NCBI RefSeq assembly: GCF_023283845.1
Contig: NZ_JAKILC010000004.1
Coordinates: forward strand, 186,001-250,000
Direction: 5' to 3'
DNA from: Shewanella marinintestina
GTDB taxonomy: Bacteria > Pseudomonadota > Gammaproteobacteria > Enterobacterales > Shewanellaceae
Length of the DNA: 64,000 bases
The notes below the pieces were generated by a model. It made no database searches. It had not been told where the DNA came from and saw only the letters and a list, made by a program, of their open reading frames with translations. Within the stretch, counting starts at the first letter, position 1; every line of letters starts with the position of its first letter. Of this stretch, positions 17,546 through 26,086 are shown one piece after another. A program made the translations under genes and the position numbers.

Positions 17546-18079
17546 ATGAAACACACCACTGAAGTGATGATCACTGCTGAAGAGATCGATCAAAAATTGG
17601 ATATTTTGGCTGAGCAGATTAATGCACATTATGCCGATAGCGACCGCCTACTAATGGTAGGTCTGTTAAAAGGTTCTGTTGTTTTTATGGCAGATCTTTG
17701 CAGACGTATTAAAGGTCACGTTGAGATCGATTTTATGTCGGTTTCAAGCTATGGCAATGCAATGAGCAGCAGCCGCGATGTAAAAATCCTTAAAGACGTA
17801 CAGTCTGATATTCAGGGGCGTGATGTACTGATCGTTGAAGATCTCATTGATTCAGGCAATACCTTGTACAAAGTTCGCGATATGTTGTTGCTACGTGAGC
17901 CAAAGAGTTTGGCGCTTTGTACTTTACTGGATAAGCCTGAACGCCGTGAAGTTGACGTACCTGTGGACTTTATTGGCTTCACTATCCCTGACGAGTTTAT
18001 CGTTGGTTATGGTATCGACTATGCGGAGCAGTATCGTAACCTGCCTTACATCGCTAAAGTTGTGCCGTTAGAAGACTAA
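17546..18079 (+). CDS. hpt: Hypoxanthine phosphoribosyltransferase
   Basis: A 177-residue purine salvage enzyme converting hypoxanthine (and guanine less well) plus PRPP to the nucleotide. The PRPP-binding motif is [13 protein letters not shown] (about 94-106). The flexible loop (Ser-Ser-Tyr-Gly-Asn-Ala-Met) and the C-terminal [10 protein letters not shown] are present. It is the last gene of mpl-ubiX-hpt and is closed by a strong terminator. In E. coli hpt also lies near yadGH, as here. Confidence 0.96.
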   Translation: MKHTTEVMITAEEIDQKLDILAEQINAHYADSDRLLMVGLLKGSVVFMADLCRRIKGHVEIDFMSVSSYGNAMSSSRDVKILKDVQSDIQGRDVLIVEDLIDSGNTLYKVRDMLLLREPKSLALCTLLDKPERREVDVPVDFIGFTIPDEFIVGYGIDYAEQYRNLPYIAKVVPLED

Positions 18080-18152
18080 GCAAAAGTTAAGTTATGGCGC
18101 CATACCAAGGGTCAAGTTACCCTAGTTGCATGGTACCTAACCTAATACAATG

Positions 18153-18177
18153 ACTCCCGCTATTGCGGGAGTTTTTA
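18153..18177 (+). terminator. Rho-independent terminator of mpl-ubiX-hpt
   Basis: Perfect 8-bp stem ACTCCCGC/GCGGGAGT with a 4-base loop (18153-18172), then TTTT. It overlaps the upstream part of the next open frame, supporting the later start of yadG. Confidence 0.93.
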
Positions 18178-18204
18178 TATATTTTCAAATGGATTGGAAT
18201 AACC

Positions 18205-19149
18205 ATGGCAAATTCACAAGCGGCCCTCGTTATTGACTCTTTAAAAAAAACCTATAAAGGCGGAGTTGAAGCGGTAAAAGGTATTAGCTTAACGGTTAAT
18301 AAAGGTGATTTTTTTGCACTTTTAGGCCCAAATGGCGCAGGTAAATCAACCACGATAGGGGTGATCAGTTCACTGGTACAAAAAAGTTCAGGCAAAGTCT
18401 CGGTGTTTGAGCATGATATTGATACTGAGTTAGAGCTGGCAAAGCTGTGTATTGGGTTAGTGCCACAAGAGTTTAACTTCAATCAATTTGAAACCGTGCA
18501 GCAAATTGTGATTAACCAAGCTGGTTATTATGGTGTTAAGCGCGATGTAGCGCTTGCTAGAGCGGAAAAGTATTTATCTCAGTTAGATTTGTGGGAAAAG
18601 CGCAATAGCCCTGCAAGAGAGCTTTCTGGTGGTATGAAGCGCCGTCTAATGATTGCCCGTGCATTAATGCATGAGCCAAAGCTATTAATTTTGGATGAGC
18701 CTACAGCAGGCGTTGATATTGAGCTGCGTCGCTCGATGTGGACTTTCCTTACCGATCTCAATGAGCAAGGGGTGACGATTATTCTCACCACCCACTATCT
18801 AGAAGAAGCTGAAATGCTGTGCCGTAATATCGGCATTATCGATAAAGGCGTGCTGGTGGAATGCACCAGTATGAAGTCTTTATTGAGCCGCCTGAACATG
18901 GAAACCTTCGTACTCGACTTAAAAGATGACTTAGCCCAAGCACCAGAGCTTAAGGGAGTAGAGTCTCGTTTACTAGACGGTCACACTCTAGAGGTGGATG
19001 TCGCCAAAGAACAGGGGCTAAATAGTGTGTTTGTGCAGCTTAACGATCAAGGCATTCAGGTATTGTCTATGCGTAACAAAGCCAACCGCCTTGAAGAACT
19101 GTTTGTTGGTTTGGTCGAGAAAGGTAAAAATAATGGAGATGTGAAATGA
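18205..19149 (+). CDS. yadG: ABC transporter ATPase, YadG-like
   Basis: A 314-residue cytoplasmic ATP-binding subunit of an ABC-2 exporter. Walker A is Gly-Pro-Asn-Gly-Ala-Gly-Lys-Ser-Thr (about 41-49), the signature is Leu-Ser-Gly-Gly-Met-Lys-Arg-Arg, Walker B is Leu-Leu-Ile-Leu-Asp-Glu-Pro, and the switch is Thr-Thr-His-Tyr. I chose ATG 18205, since an upstream start at 18163 would fall inside the hpt terminator. The stop overlaps the permease start by four bases (ATGA), showing translational coupling. The exported substrate is unknown. Confidence 0.92.
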   Translation: MANSQAALVIDSLKKTYKGGVEAVKGISLTVNKGDFFALLGPNGAGKSTTIGVISSLVQKSSGKVSVFEHDIDTELELAKLCIGLVPQEFNFNQFETVQQIVINQAGYYGVKRDVALARAEKYLSQLDLWEKRNSPARELSGGMKRRLMIARALMHEPKLLILDEPTAGVDIELRRSMWTFLTDLNEQGVTIILTTHYLEEAEMLCRNIGIIDKGVLVECTSMKSLLSRLNMETFVLDLKDDLAQAPELKGVESRLLDGHTLEVDVAKEQGLNSVFVQLNDQGIQVLSMRNKANRLEELFVGLVEKGKNNGDVK

Positions 19150-19922
19150 ACATGAAAGCGCTGTATTTCACAGCTTTTAAAAGTATTTTAACCAAAGAAG
19201 TAAATCGCTTTACCCGTATTTGGGTGCAAACCTTAGTGCCGCCAGCAATTAGTATGACACTGTACTTTTTGATTTTCGGTAACTTAGTCGGCAAGCGTAT
19301 TGGTGATATGGGTGGCGTATCGTATATGGAGTTTATCGCACCAGGCCTTATCATGATGGCGGTGATCACGAGTTCATACTCTAACGTGGTGTCGTCGTTC
19401 TTCAGCGCTAAGTTTCAACGCAATCTTGAAGAGTTGATTGTCGCACCAGTTCCACATTATGTGATTATTGCTGGCTATGTTGGCGGCGGTGTAGCTCGTG
19501 GCCTATGTGTGGGTACGATTGTGACCTTAGTCGCTATGTTCTTTGTCGACATCAGTATTCATCATCTGGGGCTTGTTGCGATTACGGTATTGCTGACGGC
19601 GATTTTGTTCTCGCTTGGTGGTTTAATTAATGCAGTATTTGCTAAAAGCTACGATGATATTAGTATCGTACCGACGTTTGTGTTAACGCCGTTGACCTAT
19701 TTAGGCGGCGTGTTTTACTCGTTATCGCTATTACCTGAATTTTGGCAAGGCGTGTCGGCCCTAAACCCTATCGTGTATATGATTAACGTATTTCGCTATG
19801 GCTTTTTAGGCTATGCCGATATGAGTGTACCGCTATCTATTGGCGTGATGGTTGGTTTCTGTGCAGGCCTTTGGGCTGTGGCTTACTACCTTATCTCTCG
19901 AGGTATTGGTTTAAGAAGCTAA
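19146..19922 (+). CDS. yadH: ABC-2 type permease, YadH-like
   Basis: A 258-residue membrane subunit partnering YadG, with six helices. Family features are the early Lys-Glu-Val-Asn-Arg-Phe amphipathic helix, Phe-Ile-Ala-Pro-Gly-Leu-Ile-Met-Met, Arg-Asn-Leu-Glu-Glu-Leu-Ile-Val-Ala-Pro-Val and the late Gly-Gly-Val-Phe-Tyr-Ser-Leu. The closest relatives by order and sequence are the yadGH pair adjoining hpt in E. coli. Substrate is unknown. Confidence 0.92.
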   Translation: MNMKALYFTAFKSILTKEVNRFTRIWVQTLVPPAISMTLYFLIFGNLVGKRIGDMGGVSYMEFIAPGLIMMAVITSSYSNVVSSFFSAKFQRNLEELIVAPVPHYVIIAGYVGGGVARGLCVGTIVTLVAMFFVDISIHHLGLVAITVLLTAILFSLGGLINAVFAKSYDDISIVPTFVLTPLTYLGGVFYSLSLLPEFWQGVSALNPIVYMINVFRYGFLGYADMSVPLSIGVMVGFCAGLWAVAYYLISRGIGLRS

Positions 19923-19942
19923 TTACAGAGTATGCTAATCAT

Positions 19943-19973
19943 AAAAAGTCAACAGACGACTGTTGGCTTTTTT
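19943..19973. terminator. Bidirectional terminator after yadH
   Basis: GTCAACAG pairs with CTGTTGGC (19948-19955 with 19960-19967). A T run on the right serves yadH and an A run on the left serves the converging small gene. Confidence 0.85.
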
Positions 19974-20000
19974 GTTTGCACCATTAGAGCAGACCGGACG

Positions 20001-20339
20001 CTAGTTTTGTTCGATAAACTCCAACACACTAAATAGCTGGCTAATATCGGTTGCCATTAATTTGCTGGTGCAACACTGACCTGCTTGGCTGGCGTGTAAG
20101 CGTACCCAATCGATAAGGGTAGGCATTAACACTTGTGGTGCGGATAAACTAAAGCTAACTGACGCATTATCGTCAGAGATTTGATAACTGCATCCTCGAG
20201 CGTCTATAACCATTACTTGAGTAAGATCGCCTAACATTGGTAGTTGCTCATGCAGTTCTTCAAATTGGTTCAAGTACAGGAGTTCGTCTTGTTGCAATTG
20301 CTTAATGAATACAGGCCAATGGAGTAATGCGTTAGACAA
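20001..20339 (-). CDS. Small hypothetical protein, possibly DUF4144
   Basis: About 112 residues, soluble, rich in Leu and Gln, with a Cys-Cys pair near the end (Gly-Gln-Cys-Cys-Thr-Ser-Lys). The general pattern of a short beta-rich N-terminus with Asp-Glu-Leu-Leu-Tyr-Leu is reminiscent of DUF4144, a small Shewanella/Vibrio family, but I am not certain. No ATG exists near the front. I chose the TTG at 20339 because GACGGAG sits eight bases upstream on the minus strand. The TTG at 20360 lacks such a site. No function can be offered. Confidence 0.55.
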   Translation of the reverse strand: MSNALLHWPVFIKQLQQDELLYLNQFEELHEQLPMLGDLTQVMVIDARGCSYQISDDNASVSFSLSAPQVLMPTLIDWVRLHASQAGQCCTSKLMATDISQLFSVLEFIEQN

Positions 20340-20417
20340 AAGGTGAGCTCCGTCAATCAACTAATGATTCAATATACGGCTGGCTTGGAGGAGGGGCAAC
20401 AGCTTATTTGTTATGGC

Positions 20418-20927
20418 TTAGTTCGTCACTGTGGTTTCTTTCTCGATCAGCAGCTTTCTGTCGATGAGTAAGTTAATCGCGCTGGCGTTAACATTAACAA
20501 GTTGGTCGAAATGTTGATTCATTTCGTTGATAGATTCTATGTATTCAGGATCTGTAGGTTCTTTCTTTTGCCAATAGCGATTGCGCTCAAGCTTTTGTAA
20601 TTCACTTGCTCTGAGTATTTCGTAATAGCTGTTTTCTTGACGAAGTCGATACACTTCGCTATCGAGTAGCTGTAGTAAACGTTTTTTAGAAATGGTTTTT
20701 TTATTGAGCAATGCTTGCAGAGGATCTTGAGTTTTGATTTTCTTATCTGAATCAGTTTCAGTTGTGATCCCTAACTGATATTCAATTTTATGCTGGCGAA
20801 ATTCTTCCGGACAAGATTGCTGACTAAAGACTATTTTTTCATCTTTAGTGCACTTAAAAATACTATTTGCCGCCTGAGCAGATCCTGCAAGCGCAATGCA
20901 AATAATTGTGAGTATAACTTTCGCCAT
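20418..20927 (-). CDS. Secreted DUF4124-like protein
   Basis: A 169-residue exported protein. The signal peptide is about residues 1-19 (Ala-Gly-Ser-Ala-Gln-Ala). Mature residues 20-50 contain Phe-Lys-Cys-Thr-Lys-Asp-Glu-Lys-Ile-Val-Phe-Ser and Ser-Cys-Pro, the two-cysteine pattern of the DUF4124 domain. The rest is charged and helical, with a Leu-Arg-Gln-Glu-Asn-Ser coiled-coil-like stretch. Function is unknown. Its 5' region is the 410-bp gap described next. Confidence 0.7.
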   Translation of the reverse strand: MAKVILTIICIALAGSAQAANSIFKCTKDEKIVFSQQSCPEEFRQHKIEYQLGITTETDSDKKIKTQDPLQALLNKKTISKKRLLQLLDSEVYRLRQENSYYEILRASELQKLERNRYWQKKEPTDPEYIESINEMNQHFDQLVNVNASAINLLIDRKLLIEKETTVTN

Positions 20928-21337
20928 CCGGCTAACTATCCTTATTGACCTAAATGCTTAATTTTAATGTTAATTTCTAAATATCATTCGATATATCTTC
21001 AAGCGATGTTTAACAGCTAATTACAGCTAGAATTAACAAGAACGCTAAAAAATTAACAATAGTTCATACTATGGCGTAACTTGACGCATAACTCCAGTTT
21101 TTTGACACTTATTAATTAACCAATAAAATCGAGGGCAGCCCGCAAATATAGGCTAATAAACACTAATTTAGTTGCGTAAATTCAATATTTTGACGCAACT
21201 TCTTATTTGGTTAATATTGGCCGAGATGGGTTTAAATTCGTCAGCAAAAGAATGCAGAGGTTCCATTTTACTTATAAAAAACGGCCCTAAACTAGGTTTA
21301 GAGCCGTTAATGATTTCGCTAAGGCTTCGCTAGAATC
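20928..21337. other. Intergenic region between the DUF4124-like gene and panC
   Basis: 410 bp with no gene. It holds two TTGACGCA copies (21081-21088, 21190-21197), an 8-bp inverted repeat AGTTGCGT/ACGCAACT (21170-21177 with 21193-21200) and the panBC terminator at the right. The left end is presumably the promoter region of the DUF4124-like gene. Confidence 0.5.
21276..21308 (-). terminator. Rho-independent terminator of panBC
   Basis: AACGGC/GCCGTT plus CTAAAC/GTTTAG form a 12-bp stem with one mismatch. The A run at 21276-21281 is the minus-strand T tract. Confidence 0.9.
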
Positions 21338-22201
21338 TTACTCGGCTAAAGTGGTGATCAAGTTGACAACTAAGTTATCGATTAGTCGAGTGTTGCCCAT
21401 GTAAGCCGCGACTAAAATAACGAGTTCAGTTTCTTGGCCGTTAGCAATGGCAAAAGTTTTGGCATCACGTACATCAAGGTAGTCATGCTTAAATCCTGCA
21501 TCAGCAAGTTCTGCTTCTGCTTGTGTTACCACTGCATCAATGGCTAACCCTGTCTGCAATGATGCTGCCATCTTATCTAAGCTGCGCTTAATTTGTGATG
21601 CTTGATTTTTTTGCTCTGCTGTTAGATAGCCATTGCGTGAACTCATAGCAAGACCTGAGTTTTCACGTATGGTTTCAACGCCAACGATTTCAATCGGCAT
21701 GGATAAGTCTTCAACCATAGTTCTAATAACCAATAACTGTTGAAAGTCTTTTTGACCAAATACCGCTATGTCAGGCTGAACGATGTTGAATAGCTTGCAT
21801 ACGACAGTAGCAACGCCTCTAAAATGTCCTGGACGGCTTGCGCCACAAAGCTCGTCTGAAATGCTAGGCACTTCAACAAATGTCTGCGCATCCATGCCTT
21901 TAGGATAAATAATTTCAGGCGTTGGGGTGAATAGTAGCTCAGCACCTGCGGCTACAAGTGCTGCTTGGTCGTCGGCTAAAGTTCTAGGGTAAGCATCGAG
22001 ATCTTCATTTTGGCCAAATTGCATCGGGTTAACAAAGATAGAAGCCACTACATGGTCTGCACGTCGTTTTGCTTCCTTCACTAAGGTGATATGGCCTAAG
22101 TGGAGATTACCCATTGTTGGAACAAAGGCAACAGTTTCGCCTTTAAGGCGCCATGCGTTAACTTGGGCGCGAATATCTGCAATTGATTGAGTCGTGATCA
22201 T
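21338..22201 (-). CDS. panC: Pantoate--beta-alanine ligase (pantothenate synthetase)
   Basis: A 287-residue cytoplasmic enzyme joining pantoate and beta-alanine at the expense of ATP. The motifs are [11 protein letters not shown] (about 26-36), Phe-Val-Asn-Pro-Met-Gln-Phe, Gly-Gln-Lys-Asp-Phe-Gln-Gln (about 150-156) and the Ser-Ser-Arg-Asn KMSKS-equivalent. It follows panB with a 64-bp gap and ends at a terminator. There is no panD beside it. Confidence 0.97.
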   Translation of the reverse strand: MITTQSIADIRAQVNAWRLKGETVAFVPTMGNLHLGHITLVKEAKRRADHVVASIFVNPMQFGQNEDLDAYPRTLADDQAALVAAGAELLFTPTPEIIYPKGMDAQTFVEVPSISDELCGASRPGHFRGVATVVCKLFNIVQPDIAVFGQKDFQQLLVIRTMVEDLSMPIEIVGVETIRENSGLAMSSRNGYLTAEQKNQASQIKRSLDKMAASLQTGLAIDAVVTQAEAELADAGFKHDYLDVRDAKTFAIANGQETELVILVAAYMGNTRLIDNLVVNLITTLAE

Positions 22202-22265
22202 GATTTTTGCTGCTCAGGGAACGATAAGAAATAGTGCTCTCAACCGTTAAGCTGAGAGCAACTGA

Positions 22266-23060
22266 TTAGTTAAATGTGTGCTCGTCGCCAGGGAAAATAC
22301 CTTGTGCAACTTCGTCAATATAAGCGCGGACAGCAGCACGGATCTCGCCAGTTTGCTTGAGATAGTTCTTAGAAAAACGCGGAATGTAGCCGCTAGAGAT
22401 CCCAAGTACGTCATGCATGACTAAGATCTGACCGTCGGTATCTTTACCTGCACCAATGCCGATAACAGGAATAGTCAGTGCTTGTGTAATCGCTTTGGCT
22501 AGCGTTGCAGGAATACATTCAACCACAAGTAACTGCGCGCCCGCAGCTTCAAGCGCAAGGGCTTCTTCTAGAATTCGCTGAGCATTATCAGCATCGCGAC
22601 CTTGTACTTTAAAGCCACCAAACACGTGTACTGACTGTGGTGTTAAGCCTAAGTGCGCACATACTGGAATGCCGCGCTCGGTTAGCATAGCGACACTTTC
22701 TAGTAACCACTTACCACCTTCCACTTTAACCATGTTCGCGCCAGCTTGCATTAGCGTTGTCGCGTTAGTCATGGTTTGCTCTGGCGTGGCATAGCTCATA
22801 AATGGCATATCGGCGATAAGCAAAGCACGCTCTACTCCACGACGTACGCAATGGGTGTGATATGCAATATCATCAACAGTTACAGGCAGGGTATCGCTAT
22901 GACCTTGTAAGACCATACCCATTGAGTCACCTACTAAGAGTACATCAACGCCTTCGCTGTCGAATGCACCGGCGAAGCTGGCATCGTAAGCGGTTAATGC
23001 GGTGAATTTTTTACCTTCTTGCTTAAAGGTACGCAGTGTTGAACTTGTAATTTTAGACAT
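22266..23060 (-). CDS. panB: 3-methyl-2-oxobutanoate hydroxymethyltransferase
   Basis: A 264-residue enzyme adding a hydroxymethyl group from methylene-tetrahydrofolate to alpha-ketoisovalerate, the first committed step to pantoate. It has Thr-Ala-Tyr-Asp-Ala-Ser-Phe, Leu-Val-Gly-Asp-Ser-Met-Gly-Met, and the metal and substrate residues in Val-Lys-Val-Glu-Gly-Gly and Ala-His-Leu-Gly-Leu-Thr-Pro-Gln. The ATG at 23060 gives the usual family length. The frame continues upstream to a TTG at 23105, which does not match the family. Confidence 0.96.
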   Translation of the reverse strand: MSKITSSTLRTFKQEGKKFTALTAYDASFAGAFDSEGVDVLLVGDSMGMVLQGHSDTLPVTVDDIAYHTHCVRRGVERALLIADMPFMSYATPEQTMTNATTLMQAGANMVKVEGGKWLLESVAMLTERGIPVCAHLGLTPQSVHVFGGFKVQGRDADNAQRILEEALALEAAGAQLLVVECIPATLAKAITQALTIPVIGIGAGKDTDGQILVMHDVLGISSGYIPRFSKNYLKQTGEIRAAVRAYIDEVAQGIFPGDEHTFN

Positions 23061-23184
23061 AATGGTAATTTTAAAATCCAATTTGTAAAAGTCGTTATAG
23101 GCCAATTAAGGCGTGACTTCAATGATTTAAATGTCGAATTTTTTAAAGCAGAAACGGGTTATTTGCCAAGTCGATATCGCTAGC

Positions 23185-23670
23185 CTATGGTGTTTGGGCT
23201 ATGACTAATTCAGCTCTTAATGCGTCGTTGAGTAAGCTCGAGAGCGCAGTGCCGTCAGGTAAGATAAGATCGGCTGCAATATCACTTAGAGGCACAAGCA
23301 CAAAGCTACGTTCGCGCATACCGTAATGCGGTACGACTAAGCGTGGGCTATCAATGCATTGGTCATCATAAAGGAGTAAATCTAAGTCGAGAGTTCTTGG
23401 TCCCCAACGTAGCTCACGAAGGCGGCCCTGTTGGTTTTCAATACTTTGTAATGCATCTAATAAGTCGATGGGACTAAGTGAAGTCTTAAACCCTGCGACG
23501 GCATTAACATAGTCTGGTTGCTCAACATCGCCCATGGGGGCTGAACGATAATAAGGGGAAACGCTAAATGAGTCGGCAGCGGCCAGGCTCAATAAGGCTT
23601 TACAAGCATTATCGAGCTGGCTAATCGGGTCGGCCAAGTTAGCACCGAGTGCGACATAAACCTGTGCCAT
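23185..23670 (-). CDS. folK: HPPK, 6-hydroxymethyl-dihydropterin pyrophosphokinase
   Basis: A 161-residue folate-pathway kinase that transfers pyrophosphate from ATP to the pterin. It shows Ala-Leu-Gly-Ala-Asn-Leu, Tyr-Arg-Ser-Ala-Pro and the signature Arg-Trp-Gly-Pro-Arg-Thr-Leu-Asp-Leu-Asp-Leu-Leu-Leu, whose two Asp residues bind Mg2+. The start ATG overlaps the pcnB stop by one base, as expected for the conserved pcnB-folK pair. Confidence 0.96.
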   Translation of the reverse strand: MAQVYVALGANLADPISQLDNACKALLSLAAADSFSVSPYYRSAPMGDVEQPDYVNAVAGFKTSLSPIDLLDALQSIENQQGRLRELRWGPRTLDLDLLLYDDQCIDSPRLVVPHYGMRERSFVLVPLSDIAADLILPDGTALSSLLNDALRAELVIAQTP

Positions 23671-25067
23671 TATTCAGCAGGTTTTGGCGCCGATTTCGCG
23701 CTAGGCTTGCGGCGTCGGCGTTGATTAGTATTGCGGTTGCGGCCGCCTTTATTGGCTGAGCGAGCAATCACATTACGTTGATCTTCGTTACCTTCAACAA
23801 AGCTCTTCCACCATGCAGCGTTTTTAGCGACCAAGCCGCCTTCTGCGTGGCCACGTAATAATAGTAAATCGTAAGCAGCTCTAAACTTAGGATGTTCGAT
23901 AAATCTAAAGGCTTTAGTACCTTTATTACGTTCGAACCTAAGCTGTAGTTGCCAGATATCTTTAGTCACAGTGCTAAAGCGACGTGGGATGCTAATGGTG
24001 CGGCATTGTTGCTCCATTACATCGCCCATAGCTGCATTGTAAGCATCGTAAGATGAAAGGCCGCTTTCTAAGGCGATATCATCAGCGCGCTGACTCAGCG
24101 GATACCAAAGCAGTGCTGCATAGAAGAAAGCAGGCGTTACCGGCTTATCTTGTGCTACGCGCTCATCGGTATTGGCCATCATCTCTAGCATCAGCTTAGA
24201 AGTTTCGCCGTTTGGATATTCTTTTAGCAGTGCTTCAACCAACGGGAATAGTGGTTCAAACAAGCCAAACTCACGCATCATTTCGTAGTTTTGTAGGGCT
24301 TTTCCTGCAAAAAATAGCTTCAATACTTCTTCGTACATACGTGCTGCAGGAATGTCTTTGAGTAAACGAGCTAAGTTTTTAATGGGTTCAGCGGCTTTCG
24401 CTTCAATCGTCATATCAAGTTTAGTGGCAAAACGTACTGCACGCAGCATACGCACCGGGTCTTCTCGGTAGCGGGTTTGCGGATCGCCAATTAAACGAAT
24501 GGTACGATTTTCTAGATCTTGTAATCCACCGCCATAGCTGTGAATAGAGAAATCACTAATGTCGTAATACAGTGCGTTGATAGTAAAATCGCGGCGTTCA
24601 GCATCTTCGTCAATACTGCCATAAACGTTGTCGCGCAGTAGTCGACCTGACTCATTAGTCTTAGAGATCTTTTCACCACTATCTACGTGGTGGCCACGTA
24701 GCGTTGCTACTTCAATAACATCACGCCCAAATACGATATGCGCAAGACGGAATCTACGACCAACTAGGCGACAGTTACGGAATAATCGTTTGATCTCTTC
24801 AGGAGTAGCATTGGTAACAACATCGAAGTCTTTCGGTTGCAGTCCCAATAAAATATCGCGTACGCCGCCGCCAACCAAGTAAGCTTTAAAGCCTGACTTG
24901 TGCAGTCTATAGAGTACTTTGATCGCATTGTCGCTGATTTGTCTGCGAGAAATTGCATGCGCATTTCTAGGCACAACTTCTAGGCTAAGACCGGTCTGCG
25001 TGTTTTCTTCAACTTTTGGAGTATCTTCAAAAAGCTGTTTACAGAATTGACTAATACGGCGAAAAAT
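23670..25067 (-). CDS. pcnB: Poly(A) polymerase I, with AUU start codon
   Basis: A 465-residue nucleotidyltransferase that polyadenylates RNA 3' ends and promotes decay. The polymerase core has Leu-Val-Gly-Gly-Gly-Val-Arg-Asp and Lys-Asp-Phe-Asp-Val-Val (the catalytic Asp pair) and Arg-Arg-Asp-Phe-Thr-Ile-Asn-Ala. The C-terminus is Lys/Arg-rich. The first ordinary start codon (GTG, 24974) would give only 434 residues. The same frame is open upstream to an ATT at 25065-25067 with AGAGG six bases ahead, encoding Met-Phe-Arg-Arg-Ile-Ser-Gln-Phe-Cys-Lys. This aligns with the E. coli PcnB N-terminus and gives exactly its length, 465. E. coli pcnB is known to start at AUU. It lies in the dksA-gluQ-pcnB-folK cluster. 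Confidence 0.93.
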   Translation of the reverse strand: MFRRISQFCKQLFEDTPKVEENTQTGLSLEVVPRNAHAISRRQISDNAIKVLYRLHKSGFKAYLVGGGVRDILLGLQPKDFDVVTNATPEEIKRLFRNCRLVGRRFRLAHIVFGRDVIEVATLRGHHVDSGEKISKTNESGRLLRDNVYGSIDEDAERRDFTINALYYDISDFSIHSYGGGLQDLENRTIRLIGDPQTRYREDPVRMLRAVRFATKLDMTIEAKAAEPIKNLARLLKDIPAARMYEEVLKLFFAGKALQNYEMMREFGLFEPLFPLVEALLKEYPNGETSKLMLEMMANTDERVAQDKPVTPAFFYAALLWYPLSQRADDIALESGLSSYDAYNAAMGDVMEQQCRTISIPRRFSTVTKDIWQLQLRFERNKGTKAFRFIEHPKFRAAYDLLLLRGHAEGGLVAKNAAWWKSFVEGNEDQRNVIARSANKGGRNRNTNQRRRRKPSAKSAPKPAE

Positions 25068-25071
25068 GGGA

Positions 25072-25078
25072 CACCTCT
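25072..25078 (-). promoter_or_regulatory. Ribosome binding site for the AUU start of pcnB
   Basis: AGAGGTG on the minus strand, ending about five bases before the ATT at 25067. No comparable site precedes the GTG at 24974. Confidence 0.75.
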
Positions 25079-25154
25079 GATTCGGATCTTAATTTGGGTA
25101 AAAACAAGTGAGCTATGATAACTCAATTAAAGCTTAATGAGTATACGATTGATC

Positions 25155-26033
25155 TCACGTATCAAGCAGTATTTCCGATTGCTTTGGCACCTTAGCCAAA
25201 TCAAATTGCTCAACCGCTTGTTCAATCATCTTAGACACTTGAGATTCTGGGGTTACCGCAGCTTGGCCTAAAAAGGCTAAAGCTGCATTAATACTGGCTT
25301 GAGGCTGACAATTATCAATTGCAGGCGCATGATTTTGCTTCGATAGTTTTCTGCCTTTTTCAGCACAAGCCAAGGGCAAATGCAGCCAATCTGGTGCAGG
25401 TGCTTGTAAAATTTGGTATAGACTTTGTTGTCGACAAGTCGGCTCAAGTAGATCGCAACCTCTAACCACTTCGGTTATCTGTTGGTGAATATCATCAAGT
25501 ACCACCGCTAGCTGATAGGCATATAAGCCATCGCTGCGCTTAATTATAAAGTCCTCAGCAGCAAAGATTTTATCAACACTAACAGGACCCATATGCAGGT
25601 CGTTAAATGTGTCTATCGCAAATGGGTTACGTACTCGAATGGCTCCGCTTGTTAAACCTGAAACCAATTGTCCACAGCGTCCATCATAACTGCCAGCCAT
25701 AGCTTGAATTTGCTTACGAGTGCATTGGCAGTAATAGGCTTGATCATCAATCAACAACTGTTCAATTTTTGCTTGATAGACCTCAAGACGTTGGCTCTGA
25801 TAGAGCACAGTGTCATCCCACTCTAAACCATAGGCTTCGAGGGTTTTGAGGATGGCAGTGCTTGCGCCTGCAACTTCACGAGGAGGGTCAATATCTTCGA
25901 TACGAACCAACCACTTACCACCCATTTTTCGGGCACGCAAAAAACTGCCAAGGGCAGCGATTAGTGAACCAAAGTGAAGTGGACCAGATGGGGAGGGCGC
26001 AAAGCGACCTATATAAGAAGTCGTATTAATCAT
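25155..26033 (-). CDS. gluQ: Glutamyl-Q tRNA(Asp) synthetase
   Basis: A 292-residue truncated glutamyl-tRNA synthetase paralogue that attaches glutamate to the queuosine in the tRNA(Asp) anticodon. It has the Gly-Arg-Phe-Ala-Pro-Ser-Pro-Ser-Gly-Pro-Leu-His-Phe-Gly-Ser class I signature near the N-terminus, a zinc-binding Cys-Gln-Cys with later Cys, and the Lys-Leu-Ser-Lys-Gln KMSKS-type motif, and it lacks the anticodon-binding domain. I chose ATG 26033 over an upstream TTG at 26045. It follows dksA, as in E. coli. Confidence 0.95.
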   Translation of the reverse strand: MINTTSYIGRFAPSPSGPLHFGSLIAALGSFLRARKMGGKWLVRIEDIDPPREVAGASTAILKTLEAYGLEWDDTVLYQSQRLEVYQAKIEQLLIDDQAYYCQCTRKQIQAMAGSYDGRCGQLVSGLTSGAIRVRNPFAIDTFNDLHMGPVSVDKIFAAEDFIIKRSDGLYAYQLAVVLDDIHQQITEVVRGCDLLEPTCRQQSLYQILQAPAPDWLHLPLACAEKGRKLSKQNHAPAIDNCQPQASINAALAFLGQAAVTPESQVSKMIEQAVEQFDLAKVPKQSEILLDT

Positions 26034-26054
26034 TAGGACTAGCAAAACAAAAGA

Positions 26055-26072
26055 GCGGAGCCTAGGCTCCGC
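26055..26072 (-). terminator. Perfect palindrome between dksA and gluQ, terminator or attenuator
   Basis: The 18-bp perfect palindrome GCGGAGCCTAGGCTCCGC is followed on the minus strand by TCTTTTGTTTT. It would end or attenuate the dksA transcript 15 bases past its stop, before gluQ. Confidence 0.85.
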
Positions 26073-26086
26073 ACTTAAGACAGAAG

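Noticed and set aside
18163-18204. Earlier start for yadG
   Set aside because: It would begin within the hpt terminator hairpin, and ATG 18205 matches the family.
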